DNA of 64,000 nucleotides, from positions 1 through 64,000 of the forward strand of contig NZ_JAIHOM010000007.1 in NCBI RefSeq assembly GCF_026130165.1, written 5' to 3'. The notes under the pieces are model-generated. The model did no database searches and had not been told where the DNA came from. It saw nothing but the letters and a program-made list of their open reading frames with translations. The DNA is from Spirulina subsalsa FACHB-351. Its GTDB lineage: Bacteria > Cyanobacteriota > Cyanobacteriia > Cyanobacteriales > Spirulinaceae. The position numbers and the translations under genes were made by a program. Below are positions 1 to 8,359 of this stretch, piece after piece. Each line of letters opens with the position of its first letter. Position 1 is the stretch's first letter.

Positions 1-65
1 GGGTGGGGCGCGCCCGAATTCACGCATCGGGAGAGATTCCCTCTTGGTTGGTTGGAGAAATCCTG

Positions 66-350
66 TCAGCTAACGGAGACTCGTAGAACGATGAATCCCC
101 CTGCCTTCAGGCGGGGGAGAACGTCAATCCGTTGGAGTTTGTCCAGAGAGGTGATCAGATCCCGGATGGCATGGCTATTGGCTTGGATTAATTCGAGATC
201 CAAACGTTGGTTATCTTGGATCTGTTGTGCCAAGGCTGCGATCGCCTCATTATTCGATTTCGCATATTGTTCTTGCAATTCCCGGGTTTCCGCCAGCTTT
301 TCCGCCAACGCCGCAATCACCCATTGCCGAGAATCATCTGGAAAGTTCAT
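66..350 (-). CDS. Small coiled-coil protein with a transposon-derived C-terminus
   Basis: I do not recognise a family. The 94-residue product is helical and rich in Glu, Gln, Ala and Leu, and reads as a coiled coil from about residue 10 to 72 (ALAEKLAETRELQEQ, then repeated heptad-like Leu/Ile). From about residue 74 the character changes to VLPRLKAGGFIVL, which is the translation of an IS200/IS605-type end hairpin present at 94-127. The natural stop was therefore probably lost when a mobile element inserted, and the last 20 or so residues are element sequence. It begins with ATG about 80 bases downstream of the cyclase stop, on the same strand. Function unknown; it could be a remnant. Confidence 0.55.
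   Translation of the reverse strand: MNFPDDSRQWVIAALAEKLAETRELQEQYAKSNNEAIAALAQQIQDNQRLDLELIQANSHAIRDLITSLDKLQRIDVLPRLKAGGFIVLRVSVS
94..127 (-). mobile_element. Solo IS200/IS605-type end hairpin
   Basis: On the minus strand this reads TTGAC, then a GC-rich hairpin (CCCCC-GCCT / AGGC-GGGGG), then GGGGGATTC. The same architecture occurs at 8320-8355 beside an intact tnpB and at 19134-19169 and 25448-25483. No tnpB lies next to this copy within the window, so it is a solitary scar or the edge of an element that continues to the left. Confidence 0.6.
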
Positions 351-430
351 GAGCCAAGTCTTAGGATTTTAAAAACGCCGAATTCTCCTCAAGTCCTGAA
401 ATCTCAAGTCTTGAGAAGAATCCACCCCAA

Positions 431-3325
431 TTATTTCGTCGTCATGGTAAATACCCCATCCCAATCATCATCCGGAGGAACTTCCAAGAAATGGCGACAG
501 CGTTCAATATGTAAACCCGCCGCCTTATCTCCCCCATTTACCTCTAAAATTGTGGCAAAATGACTTAACGCGAGGGCAAAATTGCGCTTCAAATAAAGCT
601 CCCGTCCCCGGTTATATAACTCAATAGTTTGTTCCTTCTCATAGGGTAATTTAGCATTCACCTGTTCCACCAACTCATAGACCCCCACAGGCGTAGTTTT
701 ACCCTTCACCCGAATACAATCTAACTCCCGCACAATCACCTTATCCGAACATTGTTTAAAGGTATTTTCACTAATTACAATGTCACAACCGTACTGTTTA
801 CTCGCCCCTTCCAAACGGGAACTCAAATTCACCCCATCCCCAATCGCTGTAAACTCCATTCGTTTACTTGACCCAATATTCCCGCTAATCACATAATCGG
901 AATTAATCCCGATCCCAATCCGAATAATATCTTTCCGTTCCGCTACCCGTTTTTCATTAAAATCTGCCAACCGATAGCGCATATCTAAGGAACTTTGAAC
1001 GGCCTTCCACGCATGATCTTCCAAGGGGAAAGGTGTCCCAAATACCGCCATAATGGCATCCCCAATATACTTATCCAAAATGCCTTTATGGGCAAAAATT
1101 GCCTCAACCATTGACTCAAAATATTCATTCAGCATACTGACCACTTCTTCAGCTTGCAATTTTTCCGTTAACGTGGTATAGCTACGAATATCTGAGAAGA
1201 GAACCGACACTTCCCGGCGTTCTCCCCCGAGTTCTAATTCCCCTTTTTCTAATAACTGTTCCGCTAATTCTTGGTTCATATAGCGGTACATGGTACTTTT
1301 TAGTCGCTTTTCATCACTAATATCATCCATGACCACCAACGCGCCATAGACATTATCTTCATCGGCTGCATCACTAATGGAGTTAATCGAAAGGTTTACA
1401 GAATGCTCCTCTCCCGCCGCCGAAATAATAGTTTGATCCGGATAATACTGTTCTCGATCTTTATCATCTTTCGGATGTAATGCCCGGTTAAACCATTCAG
1501 AAAACTCGCCTTTTTTAGCCACATCTCCCTTCTCAACAACATCTTTACCCTTAATTTCCACTAAGGCGTTCATAGGTTTTCCTTCGAGGGGGTTTCTATC
1601 ATCAAACCCCAACAATTCCCGGGCTTTTTCGTTGGCCGCAATAATCACCCCATTCTTATCGGTCGAAATCACCCCATTGGTTAAACTGCGCAAAATATCG
1701 CGCTGCATTTGTTCTTGTTGCTGCACTCGGGCAAATAAAGTTGCATTTTGTAAAGCAACCCCGGCCTGAATATTAAAGGCCTTCATGAACTCCTGATCAC
1801 TGCGGTTAAAACTGGCTTTCCAGCGTTCGGGAGGTTCGGGCCAATCTTCGGAATTATAGGGGGGATAATCCCCTTGTTTAATTTTGTTAATTAATTGTGT
1901 CACCCCAATTAACTCGCCATCGGAGTTATAAACAGGCATACAGAGCAAGCTACAAGTCCGATATCCGGTTCTTTGGTCTGTTTCTTTAGATTTTTCGGAT
2001 TCGGGGTGATTGTAGAGGTCAAAACCAATATTGAGGATTTCGCCCGTTTCTGCCACTCGTCCAGCATAACCCACACCAATGGGAATCCGAATTTCTAGTA
2101 AGGTGCCGTTGTCGAGGGGAATTTTTGTCCAGATGTCGTTTTTCTCGCGGTCAATTAACCAGAGGGTGCTGCGGTCGGCGTTCATTAGTTTTTTCGCCGC
2201 GTCCATCACCGTCCGTAGGGTGGTGTCGAGGTCTAAATTGCCCCGACTGAGGGAGTTTGTGGCCTCAATTAACGCATTGGCCGCTCGTTGTTTTTGGGTG
2301 GCTTTGTAGAAGGAGCGGGAGGATTCTAGAATTAAGCGGATGGAGGGGGCAAAGTTGGCAAAAACTTCTAGGTCATTCTCTGTAAATCCCGTATGGGAGA
2401 TCCGATGTTCTAGGTCAGCCGTGGGATTATAGTCTGGTTCGAGTTTATTAATAAGTTGGACTACGGCCACCAGTTCCCCTTCGTCGGTTAGGAGGGGCAG
2501 GGCTAACATACTATAGGTGCGGTAGTTGTTGCGCTTGTCAAATTCCTTGGCGGCGACAGATCGGGGATCGTCATAAAAATCGTAGGGAATATTGATCACT
2601 TCCCGTAATTGGGCGACTTCCCCAGCAATGCCTTTCCCGACGGGAATGCGAATTTCAATGGGTTTCCCGTCGTCTCCTTTGGCAACAATAGACCAGAGTT
2701 CATCTTGATCATCGTCAAGGAGGTAGATGGTGGTGCGGTCAGCGCCCAGCAGTTCCCCGGTTTTGAGGGTGATGGAGCGCAACATTTCGTCAAGGATGGC
2801 ATCAAACCCTTCGCTGTCTAATACGCTGTCGAGGAGGGAGAGGGTTTGATTGACGACTTTAAGTTTTTCCTCAACATCCATCACCACCTTTTGGAAGGTT
2901 TCTTTATTGAGGGGGGCGAGGAAGTTGGAGAAGGTGCCTTGAGCGGCGACTAGGGCGCTGGAGGATGACCCGTTGCCGTTGCTGGGGGGGGTGTTCTCGG
3001 GGGTGTTGGGGTCTGGGGTGGGGTTAATATCAATGGTGTTGCTGTTGTTATGACTAGACCCCTCAAATTTGGACGTTTTGGCGGTCGGGGGTGGCTCTTC
3101 TTCTGGTGTCACGTCAATATCAATGGTGGGGCCGGTTTGGGCAAATTTTTTGTTGTTTTGTTTGGGGTGAGAAGATGAAGGCTGATCATCCAGAATTTCC
3201 GGGTTGACTGATGCTCCCGTCGGGGTTTCTGCTGCGGGAGTTGGGTCAGGATTCTCATGGACATTGAGAGCCTGATTCGGATCATTAAATTGAGGTTTGT
3301 TGGGGTCAGGAGATGCAGCAGTCAT
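431..3325 (-). CDS. CyaB-type class III adenylate cyclase (GAF-GAF-PAS-cyclase)
   Basis: Predicted soluble enzyme making cAMP from ATP. Order: disordered Pro/Asn-rich N-terminus (1-120), GAF-A (about 165-335), GAF-B (about 360-530), PAS (545-675), class III cyclase domain (700-885) and a TPR-like helical tail (895-950). Both GAFs keep the NK...F-x3-D signature of cyclic-nucleotide-binding GAFs (F-TEND and F-NRSD). The catalytic domain has metal-binding D712 and D756, purine-specifying K752 and T826, and transition-state N833 and R837; the Lys/Thr pair points to ATP rather than GTP. This is the architecture of Anabaena CyaB1/CyaB2, where GAF-B binds cAMP and activates the enzyme; the same feedback here is inferred. 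The upstream spacer is 332 bases, so it probably has its own promoter. Confidence 0.93.
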   Translation of the reverse strand: MTAASPDPNKPQFNDPNQALNVHENPDPTPAAETPTGASVNPEILDDQPSSSHPKQNNKKFAQTGPTIDIDVTPEEEPPPTAKTSKFEGSSHNNSNTIDINPTPDPNTPENTPPSNGNGSSSSALVAAQGTFSNFLAPLNKETFQKVVMDVEEKLKVVNQTLSLLDSVLDSEGFDAILDEMLRSITLKTGELLGADRTTIYLLDDDQDELWSIVAKGDDGKPIEIRIPVGKGIAGEVAQLREVINIPYDFYDDPRSVAAKEFDKRNNYRTYSMLALPLLTDEGELVAVVQLINKLEPDYNPTADLEHRISHTGFTENDLEVFANFAPSIRLILESSRSFYKATQKQRAANALIEATNSLSRGNLDLDTTLRTVMDAAKKLMNADRSTLWLIDREKNDIWTKIPLDNGTLLEIRIPIGVGYAGRVAETGEILNIGFDLYNHPESEKSKETDQRTGYRTCSLLCMPVYNSDGELIGVTQLINKIKQGDYPPYNSEDWPEPPERWKASFNRSDQEFMKAFNIQAGVALQNATLFARVQQQEQMQRDILRSLTNGVISTDKNGVIIAANEKARELLGFDDRNPLEGKPMNALVEIKGKDVVEKGDVAKKGEFSEWFNRALHPKDDKDREQYYPDQTIISAAGEEHSVNLSINSISDAADEDNVYGALVVMDDISDEKRLKSTMYRYMNQELAEQLLEKGELELGGERREVSVLFSDIRSYTTLTEKLQAEEVVSMLNEYFESMVEAIFAHKGILDKYIGDAIMAVFGTPFPLEDHAWKAVQSSLDMRYRLADFNEKRVAERKDIIRIGIGINSDYVISGNIGSSKRMEFTAIGDGVNLSSRLEGASKQYGCDIVISENTFKQCSDKVIVRELDCIRVKGKTTPVGVYELVEQVNAKLPYEKEQTIELYNRGRELYLKRNFALALSHFATILEVNGGDKAAGLHIERCRHFLEVPPDDDWDGVFTMTTK

Positions 3326-3657
3326 TTCTCTTCACAGATTGGAGGACAGGGGTCTTAGCGGATGAGAGATGAGAGTTATTCGGGCTGAGTACGGCAAGCG
3401 GACTCCCGTTGTTCTAACTCAAGGGTCGGGCTTTTGACTCTGATGCTGATAAGTTTACGTCAAAATCATCAAAATATTCCTCAGTGGAATCAATAGTTGA
3501 TGGGGAATAAGAGAGAATTTGTGTTCGGCCGGTCCTGACTGAGGGCAAGGTGATTGGACTCTCGATGACTTGAGAATTCTGGTGCTTTCAGGTGGGGGAC
3601 TAGTGAACTACCCCACCCTGCCGTTGGCGAGGATGGGGCTTCCTGATTAAAGGAATT
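3326..3657. other. Spacer between recN and the cyclase gene
   Basis: These 332 bases should hold the cyclase promoter and leader (near 3326-3500) and, next to the recN stop, a solo IS end at 3602-3648. No ORF or RNA gene is apparent. Confidence 0.5.
3602..3648. mobile_element. Solo IS end, copy of 20661-20707
   Basis: A hairpin-forming block beginning CCCCACCCTGCCG and ending GATGGGGCTTCCTGATT. It is identical over about 38 bases, and nearly identical over 47, to 20661-20707, where it sits beside a tnpB remnant. That association identifies it as an end of the same IS family. Here it lies directly downstream of recN, where the stem might also act as a transcript 3' end. Confidence 0.6.
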
Positions 3658-5409
3658 TTAGCGTCCTTTTTCTAATCGGGCGGCGGCTTGGGCAAGGAGG
3701 GATTGAGCAAAGGCGATCGCATCTTTGGCCGAATCTCCTCCGGTAAGTTGGGCGAGTTCGGCGGTGCGACTGTCGCTATGGTCGAGGGAGGTAATTCGGA
3801 CGACGGTGCGTAGGGCGTTGGGGATGGTGTCGGGGTGGGTTGGGTGCTGTTCAATCACTTGTTTATCGACCCGGAAATGACTATCGGCGAGGGCGGCAAT
3901 TAGGGGCTGATGGGTGACACAGAGGATCTGATGCTGGCGGCTGAGTTGGTGCAGTTTTTCGGCGATCGCCTGAGCGACTTTCCCGGATACTCCGGTGTCG
4001 ATTTCATCAAATATTAAGGTTTTCTGACTTGTCTCGGGGGTGGTTGGGGAGAAGCAGGCTTTGAGGGCGAGGAGGAAACGACTCATTTCTCCCCCGGAGG
4101 CGGTGGTGGATAGGGGTTGCAGGGGTTCGCCGGGGTTGGGACTAAAGTAGTAGGTCACTTGATCCATGCCTTGGGCGCTGGGGGGGGTGGGGGTGAGGCG
4201 ACATTCAAAGCGGACTTTATCCATTGCGAGGGGTTTGAGTTGTCGGATTAGTTGATTTTCCAACTGTTGGGCGGCTTGTTGCCGCTCTTGGGTGAGGATG
4301 GCACAGAGGCGGATTAGGGTGGCTTCGGCGGCTTCGTAGCGGGCGCTGAGGTGTTCGAGGGATTGTTCTGCGGTGGTGAGTTGGGCGAGTTCGTTTTGTA
4401 GGTGATCCCGATGGGCGATCGCATGACTTAATTCGGGGCCATATTTGCGACAGATTTGTTTCAGGGTTTGAATGCGCTCCCCGACTTCTTCTAGGCGTTG
4501 GGGATCGGCTTCAAGGCGATCGCCGTAATGATTGATTTGTTGTCCAGCTTCTACGACTTGAGCGATCGCACCCTGTACCATTTCTAATACGGGGGTGAGT
4601 TGAGCATCATAACTCACCATAGCTTGCAGGTGATTTTCAACGTCGGCCAGTAAATCGGCTACGGCTACCCCTTCTTGATCATTTTGATAGAGGAGTTGAT
4701 ACACTTGATAGCTCAGGTTTTGGAGGTCTACTACATGGGAAAGGCGATCGCGTTCTTGTTCTAATTCGGTTAATTCGTCAGGATCTTCTAACTCGGCTCC
4801 CTCCAACTCCTGCAACTGATAATTTAACCAATCCAGTCGTTGTAAGCGTTCCTGTTCCGACTGCTGACGTTCCTCCAGTGCTTGCTGTGCGGCTTTATAG
4901 ACCTCGTAAGCCGTCTTGACCTCCTGCCGAGGGGTTTGTAGGGGTGTGCCGCCGTAGAGGTCTAATAAGTCCCGTTGACGTTGGGAAACGAGGAGTTCGA
5001 CGGTTTGACCTTGGGCGGTAATTTCCACGAGGCGATCGCGCAGTTGCTGGACAATTTTCCGATTCACCAACACCCCATTAATCCGGCAACGGGAGCGAAA
5101 ATGTTCCAATTTCGCCGACATCTCCCGACTACAGACTACCGTTTCCTCTTCTAATAATTCAATTTCCTGTTCCTTTAACCAATGGGTTAAACTCTCCGTC
5201 AAGCTAAAGGTGGCTTCTACTAGCGCCCGTTGACTACCAGTCCGCAACAAGCGACTACTGACTTTTCCCCCCAACACCACATCAATAGCATCGAGAATAA
5301 TCGACTTTCCCGCCCCGGTTTCCCCTGTCAACACATTTAACCCTGTGCCGAACTCTATCTCTAATTGATCAATCAGCGCAAAGTTTTCAATCCTTAGCGA
5401 CAGTAGCAT
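3658..5409 (-). CDS. recN: DNA repair protein RecN
   Basis: SMC-like ATPase acting in double-strand-break repair. The start chosen is the ATG giving MLLSLRIENF, the usual RecN beginning, preceded by GGGGGA; a TTG nine codons upstream is less likely. Walker A is GETGAGKS near residue 32, a long coiled coil fills the centre (about 150-360), and the ABC signature TTASGGEMSR plus Walker B IFDEIDTGVSG lie in the C-terminal third. The 583-residue length is normal for the family. It follows two M16 peptidase genes on the same strand with an 80-base gap, so co-transcription is possible but not shown. Confidence 0.95.
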   Translation of the reverse strand: MLLSLRIENFALIDQLEIEFGTGLNVLTGETGAGKSIILDAIDVVLGGKVSSRLLRTGSQRALVEATFSLTESLTHWLKEQEIELLEEETVVCSREMSAKLEHFRSRCRINGVLVNRKIVQQLRDRLVEITAQGQTVELLVSQRQRDLLDLYGGTPLQTPRQEVKTAYEVYKAAQQALEERQQSEQERLQRLDWLNYQLQELEGAELEDPDELTELEQERDRLSHVVDLQNLSYQVYQLLYQNDQEGVAVADLLADVENHLQAMVSYDAQLTPVLEMVQGAIAQVVEAGQQINHYGDRLEADPQRLEEVGERIQTLKQICRKYGPELSHAIAHRDHLQNELAQLTTAEQSLEHLSARYEAAEATLIRLCAILTQERQQAAQQLENQLIRQLKPLAMDKVRFECRLTPTPPSAQGMDQVTYYFSPNPGEPLQPLSTTASGGEMSRFLLALKACFSPTTPETSQKTLIFDEIDTGVSGKVAQAIAEKLHQLSRQHQILCVTHQPLIAALADSHFRVDKQVIEQHPTHPDTIPNALRTVVRITSLDHSDSRTAELAQLTGGDSAKDAIAFAQSLLAQAAARLEKGR

Positions 5410-5489
5410 CTGTTGCAGTCCCCCATTTTCAGTCAACTGTCATCCGTCATCAGTAAACAGGCGAACCATTCACTGTTAACGATGCACGA

Positions 5490-6746
5490 TTAACTAGCTA
5501 ATTCTAACGCTTGGGCTGGTCCAACGAGGGAAATATAGGGGTCTGTGCTGAGATAACGCTGGGCGACGTTTTGGGCTTGTTGGGGGGTGATTTGCTGAAC
5601 CACAGCCTGAAAATCATCGTCAAATTCAATCCCCACGGAGATGGTTTCATACCAACCTAATATCTGGGCGATTTCGGCGTTGGTTTGTTTGCCGAGGGCG
5701 TATTGTCCTAACAGTTTATTTTTAGCGGACTGAAGTTCTTCCTCCGCTAAGGGGGCTTCCCAGAGTAATTTAACTTCTTGTTCAAGTCCGGCAATGGCCA
5801 CGGGGGTATTATCGGGGGCAGTACCCATATAAACCACAAATTGGGAGGGTTCTAAGCGGGTGGGATAAAAGGCGGAGACATCGTAGGCTAACCCCCGTTT
5901 TTCTCGCAATTCTACGAAGAGACGACTGGATAAACCATTGCCGAGGTAGGTGTTGAGGAGTTTCAGGGTGGCGTAGTCTTCCCGTTTGTAGACCGATGGA
6001 CCGAGGTAGCCCAACATGATGATGGATTGTTGGCTCTCTTGGGGGAGTTTGTCGGTTTGGGGGTGACTGGAGAGGGGGGGGAGTTCTAGGGTAGGCAGGG
6101 GGTGGGAGGGCGCTGGCCAATCACCGAGGGTTTGTTCAATGAGGTTGATGGCCTGTTCGTGGTCAATGCACCCGGAAAGGCTGACTACAAGGTTATCGGG
6201 GCGAAAATAGGTCTGATGGTACTGGTGAAGGTCGGCGGGGGTTAATTGGGTGACGGTTTCTTCTGTGCCGAGGATGGAAACGCCGTAGGGGTGGTTGGGG
6301 TACATGGCGCTGCGCAGTTGTTGGAAGGCTAGGTTAAAGGGGCGTTCTTTTTGGGAGTGAATGCTTTGTAGGGTGAGGTGTTGCTCTAGTTCAAATTCGT
6401 TGGGGGGGAAACTGGGCGATCGCAAAATTTCGGCCGCAAGGTCTAAAATTTCCCCAAAGTCGGCGGTGACGGTTTTCAAACTCATCACAAAATAATCGGT
6501 CGAAGCATCGGCCCCTAAGCTGGCTCCAATGGACTCGACTTTTTCGGCAATTTCGGCGGAATTGAGGGTGTGGGTGCCTTTGGTCAGCAGAACCGCGAGC
6601 AAGTGGGACATACCGGACTTTTCTAGGGGTTCCCAGCGCCCTCCAGCCCGGAAAAATAAACGAGCGGCAATAATATCCGTGGCTCGGTTTTCGACGGTTA
6701 GCACAGTAATCCCATTAGACAGGGTGGTGCGTTGAACGGTTTGCAT
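5490..6746 (-). CDS. M16 peptidase family protein, non-catalytic subunit
   Basis: Insulinase/processing-peptidase fold of 418 residues. The zinc motif HxxEH is destroyed: the equivalent segment reads HLLAV (residues 48-52), so this chain cannot bind zinc conventionally. In contrast it keeps the R...Y element in the C-terminal half (SSRLFVELREKRGLAYDVSAFY region, which contains LREKRGLAYD), typical of the substrate-binding partner chain in heterodimeric M16B proteases. The adjacent upstream gene supplies the intact HxxEH. The two are separated by about 110 bases on the same strand and very likely form one heterodimer; the substrate is unknown. Confidence 0.85.
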   Translation of the reverse strand: MQTVQRTTLSNGITVLTVENRATDIIAARLFFRAGGRWEPLEKSGMSHLLAVLLTKGTHTLNSAEIAEKVESIGASLGADASTDYFVMSLKTVTADFGEILDLAAEILRSPSFPPNEFELEQHLTLQSIHSQKERPFNLAFQQLRSAMYPNHPYGVSILGTEETVTQLTPADLHQYHQTYFRPDNLVVSLSGCIDHEQAINLIEQTLGDWPAPSHPLPTLELPPLSSHPQTDKLPQESQQSIIMLGYLGPSVYKREDYATLKLLNTYLGNGLSSRLFVELREKRGLAYDVSAFYPTRLEPSQFVVYMGTAPDNTPVAIAGLEQEVKLLWEAPLAEEELQSAKNKLLGQYALGKQTNAEIAQILGWYETISVGIEFDDDFQAVVQQITPQQAQNVAQRYLSTDPYISLVGPAQALELAS

Positions 6747-6855
6747 AGCTTAAGTGTCAGGAGGTGAACAAGAGGAAGGTTATTTTTAGGTCGGTTGGAA
6801 AATTCCCCTTACAGTGACTCTGGAATGGGACTAGAGAAGAGTAACGGGAGGATGA

Positions 6856-8235
6856 TCAAAGACCGAGCATAACAGTGACAGCGTATTTTTCAGGAGAGAG
6901 GTATTTTGCCGCGACTCGTTGTAAATCAAAGCCTTGAATTTGTTGGATACGTTGGGGATAACTCACGGAAAGTTCTGCGGCGCTGATGGTGTTGTAGTAG
7001 CCATAGAGTCCAGCCATTTGACTGGGGGTTTCGGTGGAGAAGGCGTAATCATTACAGAGCAGTCGCTTAGTGCGTTGTAATTCGGCTTCGGTGATGGGTT
7101 CGGAGATGATTTCTTGCAGGCGATCGCGAATAATGGCCTCGACTTGCTCTAAATCCCCTTCCTCTAACCACGCTGTAATAGTAATTAAACTAGCATCTCG
7201 TTGTAAGGAAAATTCACTGGCAATATCTAACACCAGTTGTTTTTCTTCGCGCAACTCTCGCACTAGCCTAGAAGACCGACCACTCGCTAAGATCACCGAT
7301 AACATATCTAGACAACAGGCCTCACTTAATTGGGCTACACCAGGGCCTAACCACCCCATCATTAACCGGGCATGACCTAAACGGGGTAAACGGAGTTCGG
7401 TGCGTTGGATTTTTTGCAGGATGGGTTTACTTTTCTGGCGGGTGGGGGGACATTCTGAGCGAATCTCGAAATTTCCGAAGTTCTCACTCACTAAGGATAA
7501 TGCCTTTTCTTGTTCAATGCCCCCCACTAAAACAACGGTCATATTTTCCGGTTGGTAGTGGGTACGGTGAAAACAACGCATTTGATTGGGCGATCGCATC
7601 CTCACCTGTTCCTCTGTCCCTAAAATAGAACGCCCATAGGTATAGTCTCCATAAATCGTCTCACACAACGATTGAAAGCCCAACCAGTCCGGATCATCCT
7701 GGCAGGAGCGAATTTCCTCTAACACCACTTCCCGTTCCCGGATAAACTCATCATCGGGAATCTGAGCATGAAGGAGAATCTCCGCAAAATAAGGCAAGGT
7801 TTCCGGTAAATACTCAGCCGCCGTGGTAATAAAAAAGTGGGCATAATCATGACTGGTTGCTGCGTTCGTCATCCCCCCACTGTTCTCAATCACCCAGTCA
7901 AACACCCCCGGCCCAACGGTTTTACTCCCCTTGAAGATCATATGCTCTAAAAAGTGAGCCATGCCATACCAATCATCAGGTTCTGCCGCCGCCCCTGCTC
8001 TCACCCAGACATCCACCACTGTGACGGGAGTTGCAGGAATATGTTGATGTATAACGGTTAAACCGCTTTCCAAGCGAAAGATATGGGCAGGGAAAGGGAT
8101 TGCAGTGTGTTGTTGAACCAGTCGGGTAAGTTGTTGCAAGGTTAAGCTCGCTGAGTGACGCGCCAATGTATAATTCTTTATTCTAACCCGTCCCCTCTTG
8201 TAATATAGATCACTTTTATACAGATTTTGTGACAT
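6856..8235 (-). CDS. M16 family zinc peptidase, catalytic subunit
   Basis: Zinc metalloprotease of the pitrilysin/mitochondrial processing peptidase family, 459 residues. The inverted zinc motif is intact: HFLEH at residues 94-98, with the third ligand Glu in EVVLEEIRS near 173-174. The N-terminal 45 residues before the M16 fold carry basic residues and are not a clear signal peptide. In its C-terminal half the segment matching the partner's RGLAYD reads QLVLDI, so the Tyr is absent here. This gene and the next are complementary: one keeps the zinc site, the other the R/Y pair. Likely cleaves peptides; substrate unknown. Confidence 0.88.
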   Translation of the reverse strand: MSQNLYKSDLYYKRGRVRIKNYTLARHSASLTLQQLTRLVQQHTAIPFPAHIFRLESGLTVIHQHIPATPVTVVDVWVRAGAAAEPDDWYGMAHFLEHMIFKGSKTVGPGVFDWVIENSGGMTNAATSHDYAHFFITTAAEYLPETLPYFAEILLHAQIPDDEFIREREVVLEEIRSCQDDPDWLGFQSLCETIYGDYTYGRSILGTEEQVRMRSPNQMRCFHRTHYQPENMTVVLVGGIEQEKALSLVSENFGNFEIRSECPPTRQKSKPILQKIQRTELRLPRLGHARLMMGWLGPGVAQLSEACCLDMLSVILASGRSSRLVRELREEKQLVLDIASEFSLQRDASLITITAWLEEGDLEQVEAIIRDRLQEIISEPITEAELQRTKRLLCNDYAFSTETPSQMAGLYGYYNTISAAELSVSYPQRIQQIQGFDLQRVAAKYLSPEKYAVTVMLGL

Positions 8236-8245
8236 TTTCAGGTAG

Positions 8246-8316
8246 GGCTTGCTGAGAAGGTCTGCTTGTCGGGGAGTCGGGAGCAGGGGAGCGGGGGAGC
8301 AGGGGAGAGTCGGGAG
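8246..8316. repeat. GC-rich heptad repeat block with dispersed flank
   Basis: Starts with GGGCTTGCTGA and runs into imperfect 7-mers of the type GGGGAGC/GGGGAGT. Related blocks occur at 16018-16050, 19108-19133, 27432-27549 and 43684-43727, some carrying the companion TTGCTGAATAA or its complement. Confidence 0.6.
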
Positions 8317-8359
8317 TTATTGACATACTCCCCGACCTAAAGGTGCGGGGATTCTGGGA

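Noticed and set aside
207-563. Plus-strand ORFs at 52-372 and 207-563
   Set aside because: They overlap the coiled-coil ORF and the cyclase 3' end on the other strand; their composition reads as a shadow of those genes.
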